Virus record (IMG/VR): IMGVR_UViG_3300006735_000256 | Span: 1-23,969 of that record | Reading direction: 5' to 3' (one strand) | Source of the DNA: a virus | DNA: 23,969 bases | Shown here: positions 1 to 7,849 of the stretch, one piece after another | Layout of the letters: every line of letters starts with the position of its first letter | How positions within the stretch are numbered: the first letter of the stretch is position 1 | Translations under genes and position numbers: made by a program | Notes under the pieces: generated by a model | The model's input: only the letters and a program-made list of their open reading frames with translations | The model's database searches: none | What the model was told of the DNA's origin: nothing

Positions 1-54
1 AGATGGGGAACTCACGCTTACGATTTATATGTTAGAAGAGGTGGAATATCATGA
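1..54 (+). CDS. C-terminal end of an upstream gene (partial)
   Basis: Frame 1 is open from the first base to a TGA at 52-54 and gives 17 residues ending RRGGIS. The stop overlaps the ATG of the next gene in an ATGA arrangement, the same junction seen at several other gene boundaries here, which is the main reason to believe it is coding. Too little remains to suggest a function. Confidence 0.5.
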   Translation, partial: RWGTHAYDLYVRRGGIS

Positions 55-671
55 ATTGGTGGATATTTTTAAAGGCAAACGACGAAGAACAAGAAAGAAT
101 GTTTAATGAGATACGAGATAATTTTGCAGATAGAGCAATTGATTCTGTAACTCCTTTAGGACATGAACGAGATGAGAGATTAAGAAGTATGGCTATGAAC
201 ATTCTACCTAGACAAGAAAATGTCGCGAGAAGAAATATTAAATTAAATTATGACGAACCTAAATACGATAGTCGTGGTCAAGCCTATCACCAAACTCCGT
301 TTAATGAAGAGGGAGTAAGAGGCACTACATTTGACGAACAGGCAGGTAGCGAACAACCAACTCTTAGAGGGAATATAAGGCGTCTTATTGACCACGACAA
401 ACAAGGAGAAACATTTGAAGGTAAAAATAAATTTGATGCTCGCCATCCTAGTTACGAACCCGGCGGTCGTGAAGATTTACCGGAAAAATTGAAACAGATG
501 CAAGCAGACGCTAAAAAGAAGCAGAAGGAAAGGTACAAGAGTCGACAAGAACAGCGTCTACGAAGGACACCTGCTGAAAAAAGAAATTACATCAACTTCG
601 GGCAACCCGACCAACCGCGAGGGCCACCAAAAGTAGTGGAAAGAAGAGATGATGACCCAATTTTCGGTTAG
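51..671 (+). CDS. Hypothetical protein, 206 aa, charged, N-terminal WWxxLK motif
   Basis: I do not recognise this protein. The ATG follows a good ribosome site (GAGGTGG at 38-44, 6-base spacer) and overlaps the upstream stop. The protein is highly charged and hydrophilic, with no membrane segment or signal peptide. It starts with MNWWIFLKAN; two other proteins in this window start with a similar Trp-x-x-Leu-Lys motif. From about residue 140 it becomes Lys/Arg/Gln-rich and probably helical (KKKQKERYKSRQEQR), and it ends in a Pro/Arg/Asp-rich tail (DDDPIFG). It lies three genes before the terminase in the same transcriptional direction, so a packaging or virion role is plausible but unproven. 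Confidence 0.75.
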   Translation: MNWWIFLKANDEEQERMFNEIRDNFADRAIDSVTPLGHERDERLRSMAMNILPRQENVARRNIKLNYDEPKYDSRGQAYHQTPFNEEGVRGTTFDEQAGSEQPTLRGNIRRLIDHDKQGETFEGKNKFDARHPSYEPGGREDLPEKLKQMQADAKKKQKERYKSRQEQRLRRTPAEKRNYINFGQPDQPRGPPKVVERRDDDPIFG

Positions 672-687
672 AATATGAGTTGGTTCA

Positions 688-2499
688 ATGAGTGACTTAA
701 TCATAAAAGGTAAAGGCGTCTATTACCGCGACGCTGATGGTGTTATGCACCCGATGTCTTTCCCACCGGAAGACTCGCCACATGACAAAATATCACATTT
801 TTACATCAATTCAATGACAGGTAATCCGTTTGAAGAGTTAGATGCTCAACACATAACCAAGTGGCCGATGAGTAGAGCGGCTGAAATAATGGCTAAAGAG
901 ATAATGGAACAAGGCCGAAACGGAGAGTATGTCAAAGATTTCGGTAGGGCTTTGATACACGCAAAAGAAGATATGAATGAAGCAACTAAAAGATTTAACG
1001 CGACGAAAGACGAGTCGGGAGATGTAAGTCAAAAGTTGCCAATACCGTTCCCTAGGGATGGAGGTTATCAATTGCATCCCGAATATATGAGTAATCACTA
1101 CGGTTCTCATCAATCAAGAAGAATTCCATCTAGTGACAGGAAGGTTAGAGATGACAAAGGTAGATTGATTAATAATCTCACTAATAATAAACCTCATCAA
1201 ACATTAGGTTTGCATCTTGAATCTCACGCGCTACACATGGCTAATGAGTTGAATGATGTTAACAAAGAAAGGGGTTACAAAAGTACAATAGGCGCTAAGC
1301 AGAATGTTATAGAACCTCAACAAATTACAGGAGGGGTTACAAGAAGATACTCTTCAAACGAGCGCGACCCAACATCAAAAGATAATACAGTTTTCCCCTC
1401 TCATTACGCAGATGCTCATGCGCAGACAGCCGCGTACGGTCAAATAAAACCCGCAGATATTATTTCAGTATTACCAAGTGATTTCTTTGTTCCTTCTGCT
1501 TCGGGTAACATGTCGACAGAAAACATGAACAAATTTATTCGTATGGGTTATGACCAACCCACAGCAAGAAAAATGGCACGCGCGCCTGTTAACCAACTGA
1601 TGTATGGTCGCGGTAGTGGTGGTTCGGAAACAGGTTTGAGAAAAGTTATGGAGAACATGGAATCTATTTTAGGCATCAAAGAAAATCCCGATGTCAAAAA
1701 TATATTCACTAGACATCAAAGTCAATTCGCGCCTTTAGTTCGAGGCGGTGATAGAGGTAGAAATAAAGCAGCCATTGAAATCATGGCTATGCTGAAAACA
1801 GCCGAAGAAATGGGTATAAGCATGGATTCTCTAAACTCTTACCCCGCGGCTCCATCAAGTGTTATGGACGGTTATAGAGAAATCGCTTCTTTAGAAGGTG
1901 GTAAACAACTCAACTTAGCCGAGTTAGGTAACGCTGATTCACACCATGAGATGCGCGGTAAATTCAATACAAACTACGACCACTTACACGATTCTTTCCC
2001 ACCGCATCTTTCTAGCGGAACTTTTGATGTAAGCGAGTTTGAAGATTCTCCGCCTGTTCGACCACCGGAAGAAGAGTTAAGCGTTGAACCTGCTACTAGA
2101 ACAACTCAAAGACCTTCTGCGGTAGACCCACTCGCTTCACTCGGCGGTTCAGCGGCGGCAGGTTATAGCGGCTTTGCCGCGCCTGCTAGTGGCTTTAGTG
2201 GTTTCAGCGGGTTTGACCCGCGTATACAAATGTCAAACGATGACCCTATGGGCGTCATAGCAAATATCATGGAGAGGGTGCAACTTCATGAAGCAGGAGG
2301 TTCGTTGATAGTCAAATACGACCCGCTAAACAAGTACGATATGGAAAAACTCGCAGACAAAGTCGGTATGACAAGTGTTGATGTAAGGGCTGTCGCGATG
2401 TCACTCGGAGATTGGAGTGTTGTCGCGAAATCTTTTAACACTACACATGATGTGGTGAGCATCATCAAGACTTCTTGCGGAGGTGCAATTAATGGTTGA
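688..2499 (+). CDS. Hypothetical protein, 603 aa, with C-terminal helical domain
   Basis: Function unknown. The ATG at 688 has only a weak upstream ribosome site (GAGTTGGTTCA), so the start is the least certain part. The first 470 residues are polar and rich in Asn, His, Met and Arg, with no motif I recognise. Residues about 481-515 are a low-complexity Gly/Ser/Ala/Phe linker with repeated SGF units. The C-terminal domain (about 540-598) looks like a compact helical, possibly helix-turn-helix, domain. It resembles the N-terminus of the next protein: both have an IKY or IVKY start, a Leu-Ala-(Asp/Lys) helix, a central Trp and a later His. The gene overlaps the next by 8 bases, which suggests coupled translation and related roles. 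Its place before the terminase suits a packaging or virion protein. Confidence 0.8.
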   Translation: MSDLIIKGKGVYYRDADGVMHPMSFPPEDSPHDKISHFYINSMTGNPFEELDAQHITKWPMSRAAEIMAKEIMEQGRNGEYVKDFGRALIHAKEDMNEATKRFNATKDESGDVSQKLPIPFPRDGGYQLHPEYMSNHYGSHQSRRIPSSDRKVRDDKGRLINNLTNNKPHQTLGLHLESHALHMANELNDVNKERGYKSTIGAKQNVIEPQQITGGVTRRYSSNERDPTSKDNTVFPSHYADAHAQTAAYGQIKPADIISVLPSDFFVPSASGNMSTENMNKFIRMGYDQPTARKMARAPVNQLMYGRGSGGSETGLRKVMENMESILGIKENPDVKNIFTRHQSQFAPLVRGGDRGRNKAAIEIMAMLKTAEEMGISMDSLNSYPAAPSSVMDGYREIASLEGGKQLNLAELGNADSHHEMRGKFNTNYDHLHDSFPPHLSSGTFDVSEFEDSPPVRPPEEELSVEPATRTTQRPSAVDPLASLGGSAAAGYSGFAAPASGFSGFSGFDPRIQMSNDDPMGVIANIMERVQLHEAGGSLIVKYDPLNKYDMEKLADKVGMTSVDVRAVAMSLGDWSVVAKSFNTTHDVVSIIKTSCGGAING

Positions 2500-4243
2500 A
2501 CAATGGGAACTAGATTGGAATAGTAGTATGATTAAATATGGAGAAGATGCGGGTACATTAGAATATATCTTAGCAAAAGGAGGTAACCTCTCCGATGTTA
2601 ACTATGTTATGCTTGACCAACAAGACAGCGGTTGGGAACCAATTATCAAGGCTATTGCAGAACGCGACAACTCTCACCCCGACATCATTCGGAAGCAAAC
2701 GCAAAACCCAATGTTTGGCATCAATCCTCAAACCTTCCAAGGTGCTGTGCCTGTCAATTTGGGTGGCGGACAGCAGACCGCCGCGACAAACAAGAGAGAA
2801 GTAAGAAACTTACTCGGCGCGCAAAGAGTTAATCAAGCAAACCAAAATATAGAAGCGGCTCAAGCCGCAGGTCAAGCACCTAGAGGTCGCGACTATGCTC
2901 AAACAGGTCAAAGACTTCGCGGTTTAGTGCAAGGCGCGAAGAACATTGGAAGAGAAGTTCTCTCACCTGCTTACTACGGCGCTACCGATGCTATGGGTAG
3001 AGGTATAGATAGAGCCGGTCCCGCTATGGCAGGTGCCGCGAAAAAAGTTGGAGGTGCCGTTGCAGGTGCAGGGCGTTTTTTAGCAGAAAAATTTCCGGGC
3101 GTAAAAGAAAGAATGGGTAATTTTGTTCAAGGCGTAGGCGATGTCGCTAGATATGGTAGAGAAGCATATAGAGGTGCAAAGGACGAATCCGCAGCAAGAA
3201 GACACGCTACTGCTAGAAGAGAATCTCTTAACAACGCGGTGGGTAGAATGGACACTGAAATGGATAAGATTAACAGAAGATACCCCGAAAATTCTCCTAC
3301 AAGTGGAACTAGCAGAAGGGCCGCTATTCAAGATTTAGCAAATAGATACGGCAAAAACTTCAACATAGATTCCTCCAAAGGTAATGTACAAGACGCTATG
3401 CGGGCTGAATCGGAGAGTCTTAATGTAGGCTTACAAACATCGCCTAGAGGCACCATAGGAAGAGCATTAGACATGGGCAGGGATAAGAGAGAATCAAGCC
3501 GAATTCGAGATGAATTAGGCGCGTTAGGTTTGGGTCAACAACCTCAAGCAGAAACGGAAAATGTCTCCTTACCGGAAGAAACAACCGCCGCAGTAGAAGA
3601 GCAAATGGAACAGGCATCGCCGGAAGCAAATACCAGTTCCATGACTGATGCTAAACCGGAAGAGCAGTCGATAGCAGGTATGCCAACTACGGAAGAGCCG
3701 GAAGCGCCATCACCTGTACCAACAGCAGCACCACCGCAGCAAGAAGAGGCGTCGATAGCAGGTATGCCAACAACAGCAGATAACAACTCGACTACCGGAA
3801 CTTTCACCGGGCAAGATATGGCTCCAATGACGAGTGCTGATGCTTTGAAGTATTACGATGATAATATAGCAAGTCATTACGGTGCCGAAGGTGCCGGTCA
3901 AGAGTATGGTTCAAAAGATAGAAGAAGGCAAATGGCTAGGATTCATGCGGGTGAAGAAGATTTCAAACCGGATTCATTCCCCGGTAGAGGGCAAGGACTA
4001 GCCGCGTCTAATATGCTACAATCTCTTGGTATAGAGATGGTTCAATTAGGTCATGCAGAAGACCAACAGGAAGCGGAAGAAATAATCGAAGATGCGCAAC
4101 AAGGCGACGCGGAAGCAAGTAAGAAAGTGCAAGACACACAGAACAAGGTTCCGGCGGTGAAGGTCGGGACTCCTAAGTTATTATCCGAAGACAGATTAGA
4201 TTCACAATGGGATGCACTCTTAAAGAGGTTGGAAGTTAGGTGA
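2492..4243 (+). CDS. Hypothetical protein, 583 aa, N-terminal helical domain; possible packaging partner of the terminase
   Basis: I chose ATG 2492 over an in-frame GTG at 2483 because GGAGGTG (2479-2485) then sits 6 bases upstream. Residues 13-71 form a small helical domain similar to the C-terminal domain of the preceding protein. Residues about 125-250 are rich in Ala, Gly, Arg and Lys (repeated AGAAKKVGGAVAGAG-like stretches) and could be an amphipathic or DNA-contacting region. Residues about 350-430 are a Pro/Glu/Thr/Ser linker holding two copies of SIAGMPTT. The C-terminus is acidic and helical. It lies directly before the large terminase gene, where small terminase subunits usually sit, but at 583 residues it is far too long for a normal one. 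A terminase-partner role is only a hypothesis; a virion protein is equally possible. Confidence 0.8.
   Translation: MVEQWELDWNSSMIKYGEDAGTLEYILAKGGNLSDVNYVMLDQQDSGWEPIIKAIAERDNSHPDIIRKQTQNPMFGINPQTFQGAVPVNLGGGQQTAATNKREVRNLLGAQRVNQANQNIEAAQAAGQAPRGRDYAQTGQRLRGLVQGAKNIGREVLSPAYYGATDAMGRGIDRAGPAMAGAAKKVGGAVAGAGRFLAEKFPGVKERMGNFVQGVGDVARYGREAYRGAKDESAARRHATARRESLNNAVGRMDTEMDKINRRYPENSPTSGTSRRAAIQDLANRYGKNFNIDSSKGNVQDAMRAESESLNVGLQTSPRGTIGRALDMGRDKRESSRIRDELGALGLGQQPQAETENVSLPEETTAAVEEQMEQASPEANTSSMTDAKPEEQSIAGMPTTEEPEAPSPVPTAAPPQQEEASIAGMPTTADNNSTTGTFTGQDMAPMTSADALKYYDDNIASHYGAEGAGQEYGSKDRRRQMARIHAGEEDFKPDSFPGRGQGLAASNMLQSLGIEMVQLGHAEDQQEAEEIIEDAQQGDAEASKKVQDTQNKVPAVKVGTPKLLSEDRLDSQWDALLKRLEVR
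3668..3690 (+). repeat. Short direct repeat, first copy (second at 3752-3774)
   Basis: The 23 bases at 3668-3690 recur at 3752-3774 with one mismatch. Both copies are in frame and encode SIAGMPTT inside the Pro/Glu-rich linker of the protein at 2492-4243. The 84-base period suggests a partial tandem duplication of the linker, with the intervening sequence diverged. Confidence 0.85.
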
Positions 4244-4244
4244 T
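4238..4244 (+). promoter_or_regulatory. Shine-Dalgarno site deciding the GTG start of the terminase
   Basis: AGGTGAT is fully complementary to the AUCACCU stretch near the 3' end of 16S rRNA and lies 3 bases (TAA) before GTG 4248. It overlaps the TGA stop of the previous gene. The same AGGTGAT plus 3-base spacing occurs before the internal scaffold start at 18575. Confidence 0.75.
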
Positions 4245-4247
4245 TAA

Positions 4248-5648
4248 GTGCAAGCAATTTCCCTTGAAGCCATTGAAGAAATAGATTTTGAAGTAGCGAA
4301 GCGCGACTTCAAATTCTTCTTTGAGCAGATATTAGGGTTTCAACTTTCACATCATCACGAAAGATGGTACAACAACTTAGAACAACGCAAAAGATACTGT
4401 GTTAAGGCAGCGCGTGACCATGGTAAGTCAACTCTATTCCTTGGCTACATGCTATGGAAGACAGCATTCAACCCTAAGACAAAAGCCGTACTAATTTCAC
4501 ACAGTCTACATCAGTCTATACATCACATGCGCACGCTTAATGATTTGATTGATGGTGTACCGTTTCTTGCTAAAATGAAAAAAGCCGATTCATGGTCTAA
4601 AACATTTTTTGGTTTTGCTAACGGTTCTAACATTAGCGCGAAGTCTGTTGGCGGTGCTATTCGTGGTATACACCCCGACCTTATTCTATGCGACGACATT
4701 CTGTGGGGAACAACTGACACAGAACTTGCTCGCGTCGCTTCATGGTTTTACGAAGTTCTTGTCCCGACACTCCACCACACATCGAAACTAATGATAGTCG
4801 GGACACCGTTCACTCCAACTGACCTTTACACAGAACTTGAAAGTCGTGACGGTTATCTTGTTGAAACATACCCTGCTATCAATGCGCGGGGAGTTGCGCT
4901 ATGGCCGGAGAGGTGGGATTTAGAATCACTAGATGCGCGTCGTGCTGATATGCCTGCGATTGCATTCGCTAGAGAATATCTTTGCGAACCAATGGACGAT
5001 GTGTCTAGTTTATTCCCTTCGACAGTATTACAAGCCGCTAAAGACAACTCTCTTAAATTAATTAATCGCGAAACAGGTGACCCGGACGACCAATACTTTA
5101 TCGGTTGGGACCCTGCTATTTCTAGCGACCGAGCGGCTGACTACACTGTTATGGTTGTACTTCGTCGCCCATCAACTAATCCCGAACTGCTTGAATTAGT
5201 TCATGCAGTTCGTCGTAAAAATATGGATTTCCGCACGCAAATTATGGAAATTCAAAAACTCAATGCCAAGTTTAGTCCCGATGTTATCGAACTTGAAGCC
5301 AACAATTTTCAGCGCGTCTTCGCTACTGAACTACGCGCAGACACAGACCTTCCTATCAAGACATTTATTTCCACACGCCAACGCCGTGAGTCACTTCTTA
5401 TGGGTTTGGTGTTGCGCTTTGAGAACGAGCAAATACGATTACCATGGGGCGACGACCGTTCACGAACAATGATTAGTGAATTAGAGCGCGAACTGATGAT
5501 GTTTGGTATGTCGAAAAAAGGTAAGTTAGACAGCATTGGTCGTCACGATGACTTTGCTATTGCTCTTGCCTTGGCTCATTGGGCCACAACGGAGTTCCGT
5601 GAGCGAATTGTTGACTTAGATGAAATAATGGAGGGGTTGTTAGATTGA
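4248..5648 (+). CDS. terL: Terminase large subunit (ATPase and nuclease)
   Basis: This is the packaging motor that hydrolyses ATP to drive DNA through the portal and cuts the concatemer. The 466-residue length fits the family. The N-terminal ATPase half shows a Walker A-like loop at 56-62 (RDHGKST), a Walker B at 145-150 (LILCDD) and a coupling motif near 182-190 (MIVGTPFTP). The C-terminal RNase H-like nuclease half shows the expected acidic residues: D288 in GWDPA, E348/E350 in VIELEAN, and D434/D435 in GRHDDFA. The start is GTG, set by AGGTGAT at 4238-4244. The TGA stop overlaps the next gene's TTG. Its place before the portal, protease and capsid genes is the usual head-module order. I am confident in the assignment; which packaging mode (cos or headful) cannot be told. 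Confidence 0.95.
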   Translation: MQAISLEAIEEIDFEVAKRDFKFFFEQILGFQLSHHHERWYNNLEQRKRYCVKAARDHGKSTLFLGYMLWKTAFNPKTKAVLISHSLHQSIHHMRTLNDLIDGVPFLAKMKKADSWSKTFFGFANGSNISAKSVGGAIRGIHPDLILCDDILWGTTDTELARVASWFYEVLVPTLHHTSKLMIVGTPFTPTDLYTELESRDGYLVETYPAINARGVALWPERWDLESLDARRADMPAIAFAREYLCEPMDDVSSLFPSTVLQAAKDNSLKLINRETGDPDDQYFIGWDPAISSDRAADYTVMVVLRRPSTNPELLELVHAVRRKNMDFRTQIMEIQKLNAKFSPDVIELEANNFQRVFATELRADTDLPIKTFISTRQRRESLLMGLVLRFENEQIRLPWGDDRSRTMISELERELMMFGMSKKGKLDSIGRHDDFAIALALAHWATTEFRERIVDLDEIMEGLLD

Positions 5649-6088
5649 GAAAAGAAACTAAACGGAGAGTATTGCAGCCAATCCGTAACGACGACCGACC
5701 TAAGATGGAGTTCAGCGACAAGCGGAGAGTATTAAAGCCGAAGCGCCGCCCTAAGATGGTACTTAGAGAGTCATTTGATGAGCCAAAAAAGATTAATCAA
5801 ACAGCGACGGGTAATAACAACACACAGATTTCTGCTAGTGGTAATGTAAATACTAACCCACCTCAAGAACTAAATCCTATGGACTTGGCTATGGAGGAAA
5901 TTAGAGCGGCAAAAGAACAGCGAGAAGCGCACGCAAAACAGTTTCAACAAATGATGAGTGGGTCTTTTGCTAACGCTTTTCCGCAAAATATATCTCAAGA
6001 AATGGCTGATATGATTGCTGCTTTCAAACTTCAAGGAATGTCTAACCAACAGGCAACAGAATTAGCAAGACAACAGTTAGGTGGTTAA
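5645..6088 (+). CDS. Hypothetical basic protein, 147 aa, with internal repeat
   Basis: Not recognised. The start is TTG at 5645, overlapping the terminase stop, with GGAGGGG at 5630-5636 eight bases upstream. The N-terminal 45 residues are strongly basic and hold two imperfect copies of a KRRVLxP...RPKM unit. A polar Asn/Thr/Gln linker follows, then a helical C-terminal half rich in Ala, Glu, Gln and Met (EEIRAAKEQREAHAK), which may form a coiled coil, and a terminal segment that looks like a small three-helix domain. A basic arm plus a helical oligomerisation region would suit a DNA-binding packaging accessory, and tight coupling to the terminase gene fits that, but there is no direct evidence. 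Confidence 0.75.
   Translation: MRKETKRRVLQPIRNDDRPKMEFSDKRRVLKPKRRPKMVLRESFDEPKKINQTATGNNNTQISASGNVNTNPPQELNPMDLAMEEIRAAKEQREAHAKQFQQMMSGSFANAFPQNISQEMADMIAAFKLQGMSNQQATELARQQLGG
5663..5679 (+). repeat. Imperfect repeat unit, first copy (second at 5723-5739)
   Basis: A 17-base stretch encoding RRVL(Q/K)P recurs 60 bases later with two mismatches. Each copy is followed by a second shared stretch, CCTAAGATGG, at 5699-5708 and 5750-5759. The repeats are in frame and form the basic N-terminal arm of the small protein. Confidence 0.7.
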
Positions 6089-6089
6089 A

Positions 6090-6395
6090 ATGACGGAAGG
6101 TTGGTGGCATCTCTTGAAAAATACCCCTCTCGGTGATGAGGGTCGCGGTGGGCGCAAAGTGCAATGCCCTAAATGTAAGCGTTATTTTTACGGTGAAACC
6201 GGATTAAACAACCATAATTGTCAACCTGCGCGAGATTTTAGTCAACCTTTGAGCCTCGAAGAAAAGCGCGAAATGCAACAATTTCTTCAAGGGTTCATGA
6301 CACAAACTCCAAGCGGTGATACTAATTGCCCTGCTTGTCAAGGGAGAGGAACTATTGATGAGGGCGACCCTTGCCCTATTTGCCGAGGTGGTTAA
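6090..6395 (+). CDS. Two-zinc-finger protein, 101 aa, DnaJ-like CxxCxGxG motif
   Basis: Likely zinc-binding protein of unknown role. ATG 6090 is preferred to an upstream in-frame GTG at 6081 because GGTGGT (6080-6085) precedes it. The N-terminus reads MTEGWWHLLKN, with the Trp-Leu-Leu-Lys motif shared with two other proteins here. The first zinc site is C26-x2-C29 with H42 and C44 (a C2HC-like finger); the second is C80-x2-C83 and C95-x2-C98, with the CxxCxGxG pattern of DnaJ zinc domains. A helical linker joins them. It belongs to a cluster of small Cys-rich genes between terminase and portal. No enzyme domain is present, so a protein-protein or nucleic acid adaptor role is most likely. Confidence 0.8.
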   Translation: MTEGWWHLLKNTPLGDEGRGGRKVQCPKCKRYFYGETGLNNHNCQPARDFSQPLSLEEKREMQQFLQGFMTQTPSGDTNCPACQGRGTIDEGDPCPICRGG

Positions 6396-6595
6396 TGATG
6401 ACTGATTGTAATTGTGAATTTTGCGTAGGAACGAATGCGGCTTTTGGTTATCTTGAAAAGAAACTATGCCCGGCGGGTAAAGCCGCGGCAAAGCGTAAAT
6501 TCAAAGTTTACCCAAGCGCGTATGCTAACGGATGGGCAGTTCAATACTGTCGCGGTAAATTCAAGGGTAAGAAAAAGAAGGGAAAGAAGAAATGA
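6395..6595 (+). CDS. Small Lys-rich protein, 66 aa, with YPSAYANG motif (DUF5872-like)
   Basis: The start is ATG 6395, overlapping the previous stop in TAATG; ATG 6398 is equally possible. GAGGTGG lies just upstream. The N-terminus has a CNCEFC cluster and a fourth Cys at 25. The rest is a basic domain with KRKFKVYPSAYANGWAVQ followed by an almost pure Lys/Gly tail. The YPSAYANG pattern is typical, from memory, of a small domain of unknown function found in marine viruses (Pfam DUF5872 or a relative). Function is unknown; the charge suggests binding of DNA or RNA. It overlaps the next gene by 4 bases. Confidence 0.75.
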   Translation: MMTDCNCEFCVGTNAAFGYLEKKLCPAGKAAAKRKFKVYPSAYANGWAVQYCRGKFKGKKKKGKKK

Positions 6596-6756
6596 AACTC
6601 AAAAAAGATAAATGTTGTTGCGGTGGTACAAAAAAAACACCTTGTGTGTGCATGATTGAAGGGAATCAATGTTCTGCCAAATCACCTAAATGCCCATGTT
6701 ATGCTTTGATGGATAAACAAAAAACTGCTTTGAAAAAGATGGTGCGCGTAGTATGA
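6592..6756 (+). CDS. Tiny Cys-rich protein, 54 aa
   Basis: This 54-codon frame runs from ATG 6592 (ATGA overlap with the previous stop) to TGA 6754-6756 (ATGA overlap with the next start) and fills the gap between two accepted genes exactly. The ribosome site is weak (AAGAAG). The protein has 8 cysteines in 54 residues: a CCC run at 8-10, then C18, C20, C27, C34 and C36, between Lys-rich ends. This spacing does not match a standard zinc ribbon but could bind one or two metal ions. Function unknown. The exact fit of both overlaps is the main support that it is real. Confidence 0.7.
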   Translation: MKLKKDKCCCGGTKKTPCVCMIEGNQCSAKSPKCPCYALMDKQKTALKKMVRVV

Positions 6757-7319
6757 CAGTTGAGAAGAACTTGAACCGATGGTTCAAGGAGAAGTGGGTG
6801 GATGTATCGCGCACAGGTAAGGATGGCAAGCATCCCCCTTGCGGTAGGTCAAAGGCTAAGAAAGGAAGCAAAGGCTATCCTAAATGTCGCCCTTCCGTCA
6901 AGGTATCAAGTAAAACTCCAAAGACTAGCGGCTCAATGTCGTCGGGTCAAAAGCGCGCGGCTACAAAGCGAAAGCGCAGTAAAAAACAAGGAGTAGGTGG
7001 AAAACCGACAATCGTGAAAAGCGAAGATGATAGGCAATATGGTGAAAGTTTAGAAGATTATCAACATCGCACTATGCATGGTTATCCTTGTAAGTTTTGT
7101 AATAGCGGCAGGGTGGCTCAACACAATGCTTGGTTTCCCGAACCGAGATGTCAAGAATGTTTCAAAGAAGCGGCGGAAGGCTTTTTACCGTCAATAGATG
7201 AAATGCACAGGCAATTAAATCAACCTCAATTTAACACTAATTGGCAAGACATTAACACAGGCGAACCAATGGACATTGCTTTTCAGTTGTTGAAAGATGA
7301 GAAAACCTACGGTGGTTAA
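6753..7319 (+). CDS. Basic-domain plus zinc-ribbon protein, 188 aa
   Basis: Two parts are visible. Residues 5-78 form a basic domain with NLNRWFKEKWVDVSR, a Cys-Gly-Arg-Ser step at 30-33, YPKCRPS near 42-48, and SGQKRAATKRKRSKK. I know this kind of domain from marine tailed viruses (a small DUF, function unknown; from memory, related to DUF5872). Residues 113-136 form a zinc ribbon with C113-x2-C116 and C133-x2-C136. The rest is a polar helical tail. ATG 6753 has GGTG 8 bases upstream and overlaps the previous stop. Fusion of the basic domain to a zinc ribbon is a notable arrangement. The likely role is nucleic acid binding inside the virion or during packaging, by inference from charge and place. 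Confidence 0.8.
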   Translation: MTVEKNLNRWFKEKWVDVSRTGKDGKHPPCGRSKAKKGSKGYPKCRPSVKVSSKTPKTSGSMSSGQKRAATKRKRSKKQGVGGKPTIVKSEDDRQYGESLEDYQHRTMHGYPCKFCNSGRVAQHNAWFPEPRCQECFKEAAEGFLPSIDEMHRQLNQPQFNTNWQDINTGEPMDIAFQLLKDEKTYGG

Positions 7320-7320
7320 A

Positions 7321-7731
7321 ATGGAATACGAATACATAATGCACGAACCAATAACAGCAGAAGAGTTAGCGATGATGAATGATGATGATATATCGAAAGA
7401 AGTATCGTTCTGCGATTGTTGTTCACCGTTTGAGATAGCAAGTTCTGTGTTAAAAGCAAAAAAGAAAAGCAAACCGTTTCATGGGTATAACCCTAACAAA
7501 CATGCTAAGACAGGTGGATTAAACGCTAAAGGTCGAGCCGCAGCAAAGCGTAAAACAGGCGCTAACTTGAAACGACCGGTGACAAAGAAACCAAGCAAAC
7601 TCAAACCCGGTGGTAAAGCAGCGGGTCGCCGTAAATCATTTTGCGCAAGAATGAGCGGTGTTAAAGGACCGACCAGTAAAGGCGGTAAAAAAACACCGAA
7701 AGGCGCAGCGTTGGCAAGGTGGAATTGTTAA
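7321..7731 (+). CDS. Basic protein, 136 aa, with SFCARMSG motif (DUF6321-like)
   Basis: The ATG at 7321 with GGTGG five bases upstream is preferred over the longer frame that begins at 7297 inside the previous gene. Residues 1-45 are acidic with a CDCC cluster at 31-34. Residues about 51-136 form a strongly basic domain with KTGGLNAKGRAAAKRKTG, KRPVTKKPSK, RRKSFCARMSG and a final LARWNC. This signature matches, from memory, a small domain of unknown function common in marine phages (Pfam DUF6321). It is the third basic-domain gene in a row. Function is unknown; a DNA-condensing or capsid-internal role is a reasonable guess only. Confidence 0.8.
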   Translation: MEYEYIMHEPITAEELAMMNDDDISKEVSFCDCCSPFEIASSVLKAKKKSKPFHGYNPNKHAKTGGLNAKGRAAAKRKTGANLKRPVTKKPSKLKPGGKAAGRRKSFCARMSGVKGPTSKGGKKTPKGAALARWNC

Positions 7732-7732
7732 A

Positions 7733-7849
7733 ATGGATGAGTATTGCGGGTGGTGTTACGCGACAGACAACCCGCAACCATTTGGATTTTGTAAAAAATG
7801 TTGGATTAAAGCAGGCAAACCGGAGGCGATGATAGTTGACAATAATTAA
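7733..7849 (+). CDS. Single zinc-ribbon miniprotein, 38 aa
   Basis: A 38-residue frame starts at ATG 7733, one base after the previous stop, and ends at TAA 7847-7849, overlapping the next gene's TTG start. It contains just one zinc ribbon: C5-x2-C8 and C20-x2-C23 with aromatic residues between, and a short polar tail. The perfect C4 pattern and tight packing argue that it is real despite its size. Partner and role are unknown. Confidence 0.7.
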   Translation: MDEYCGWCYATDNPQPFGFCKKCWIKAGKPEAMIVDNN

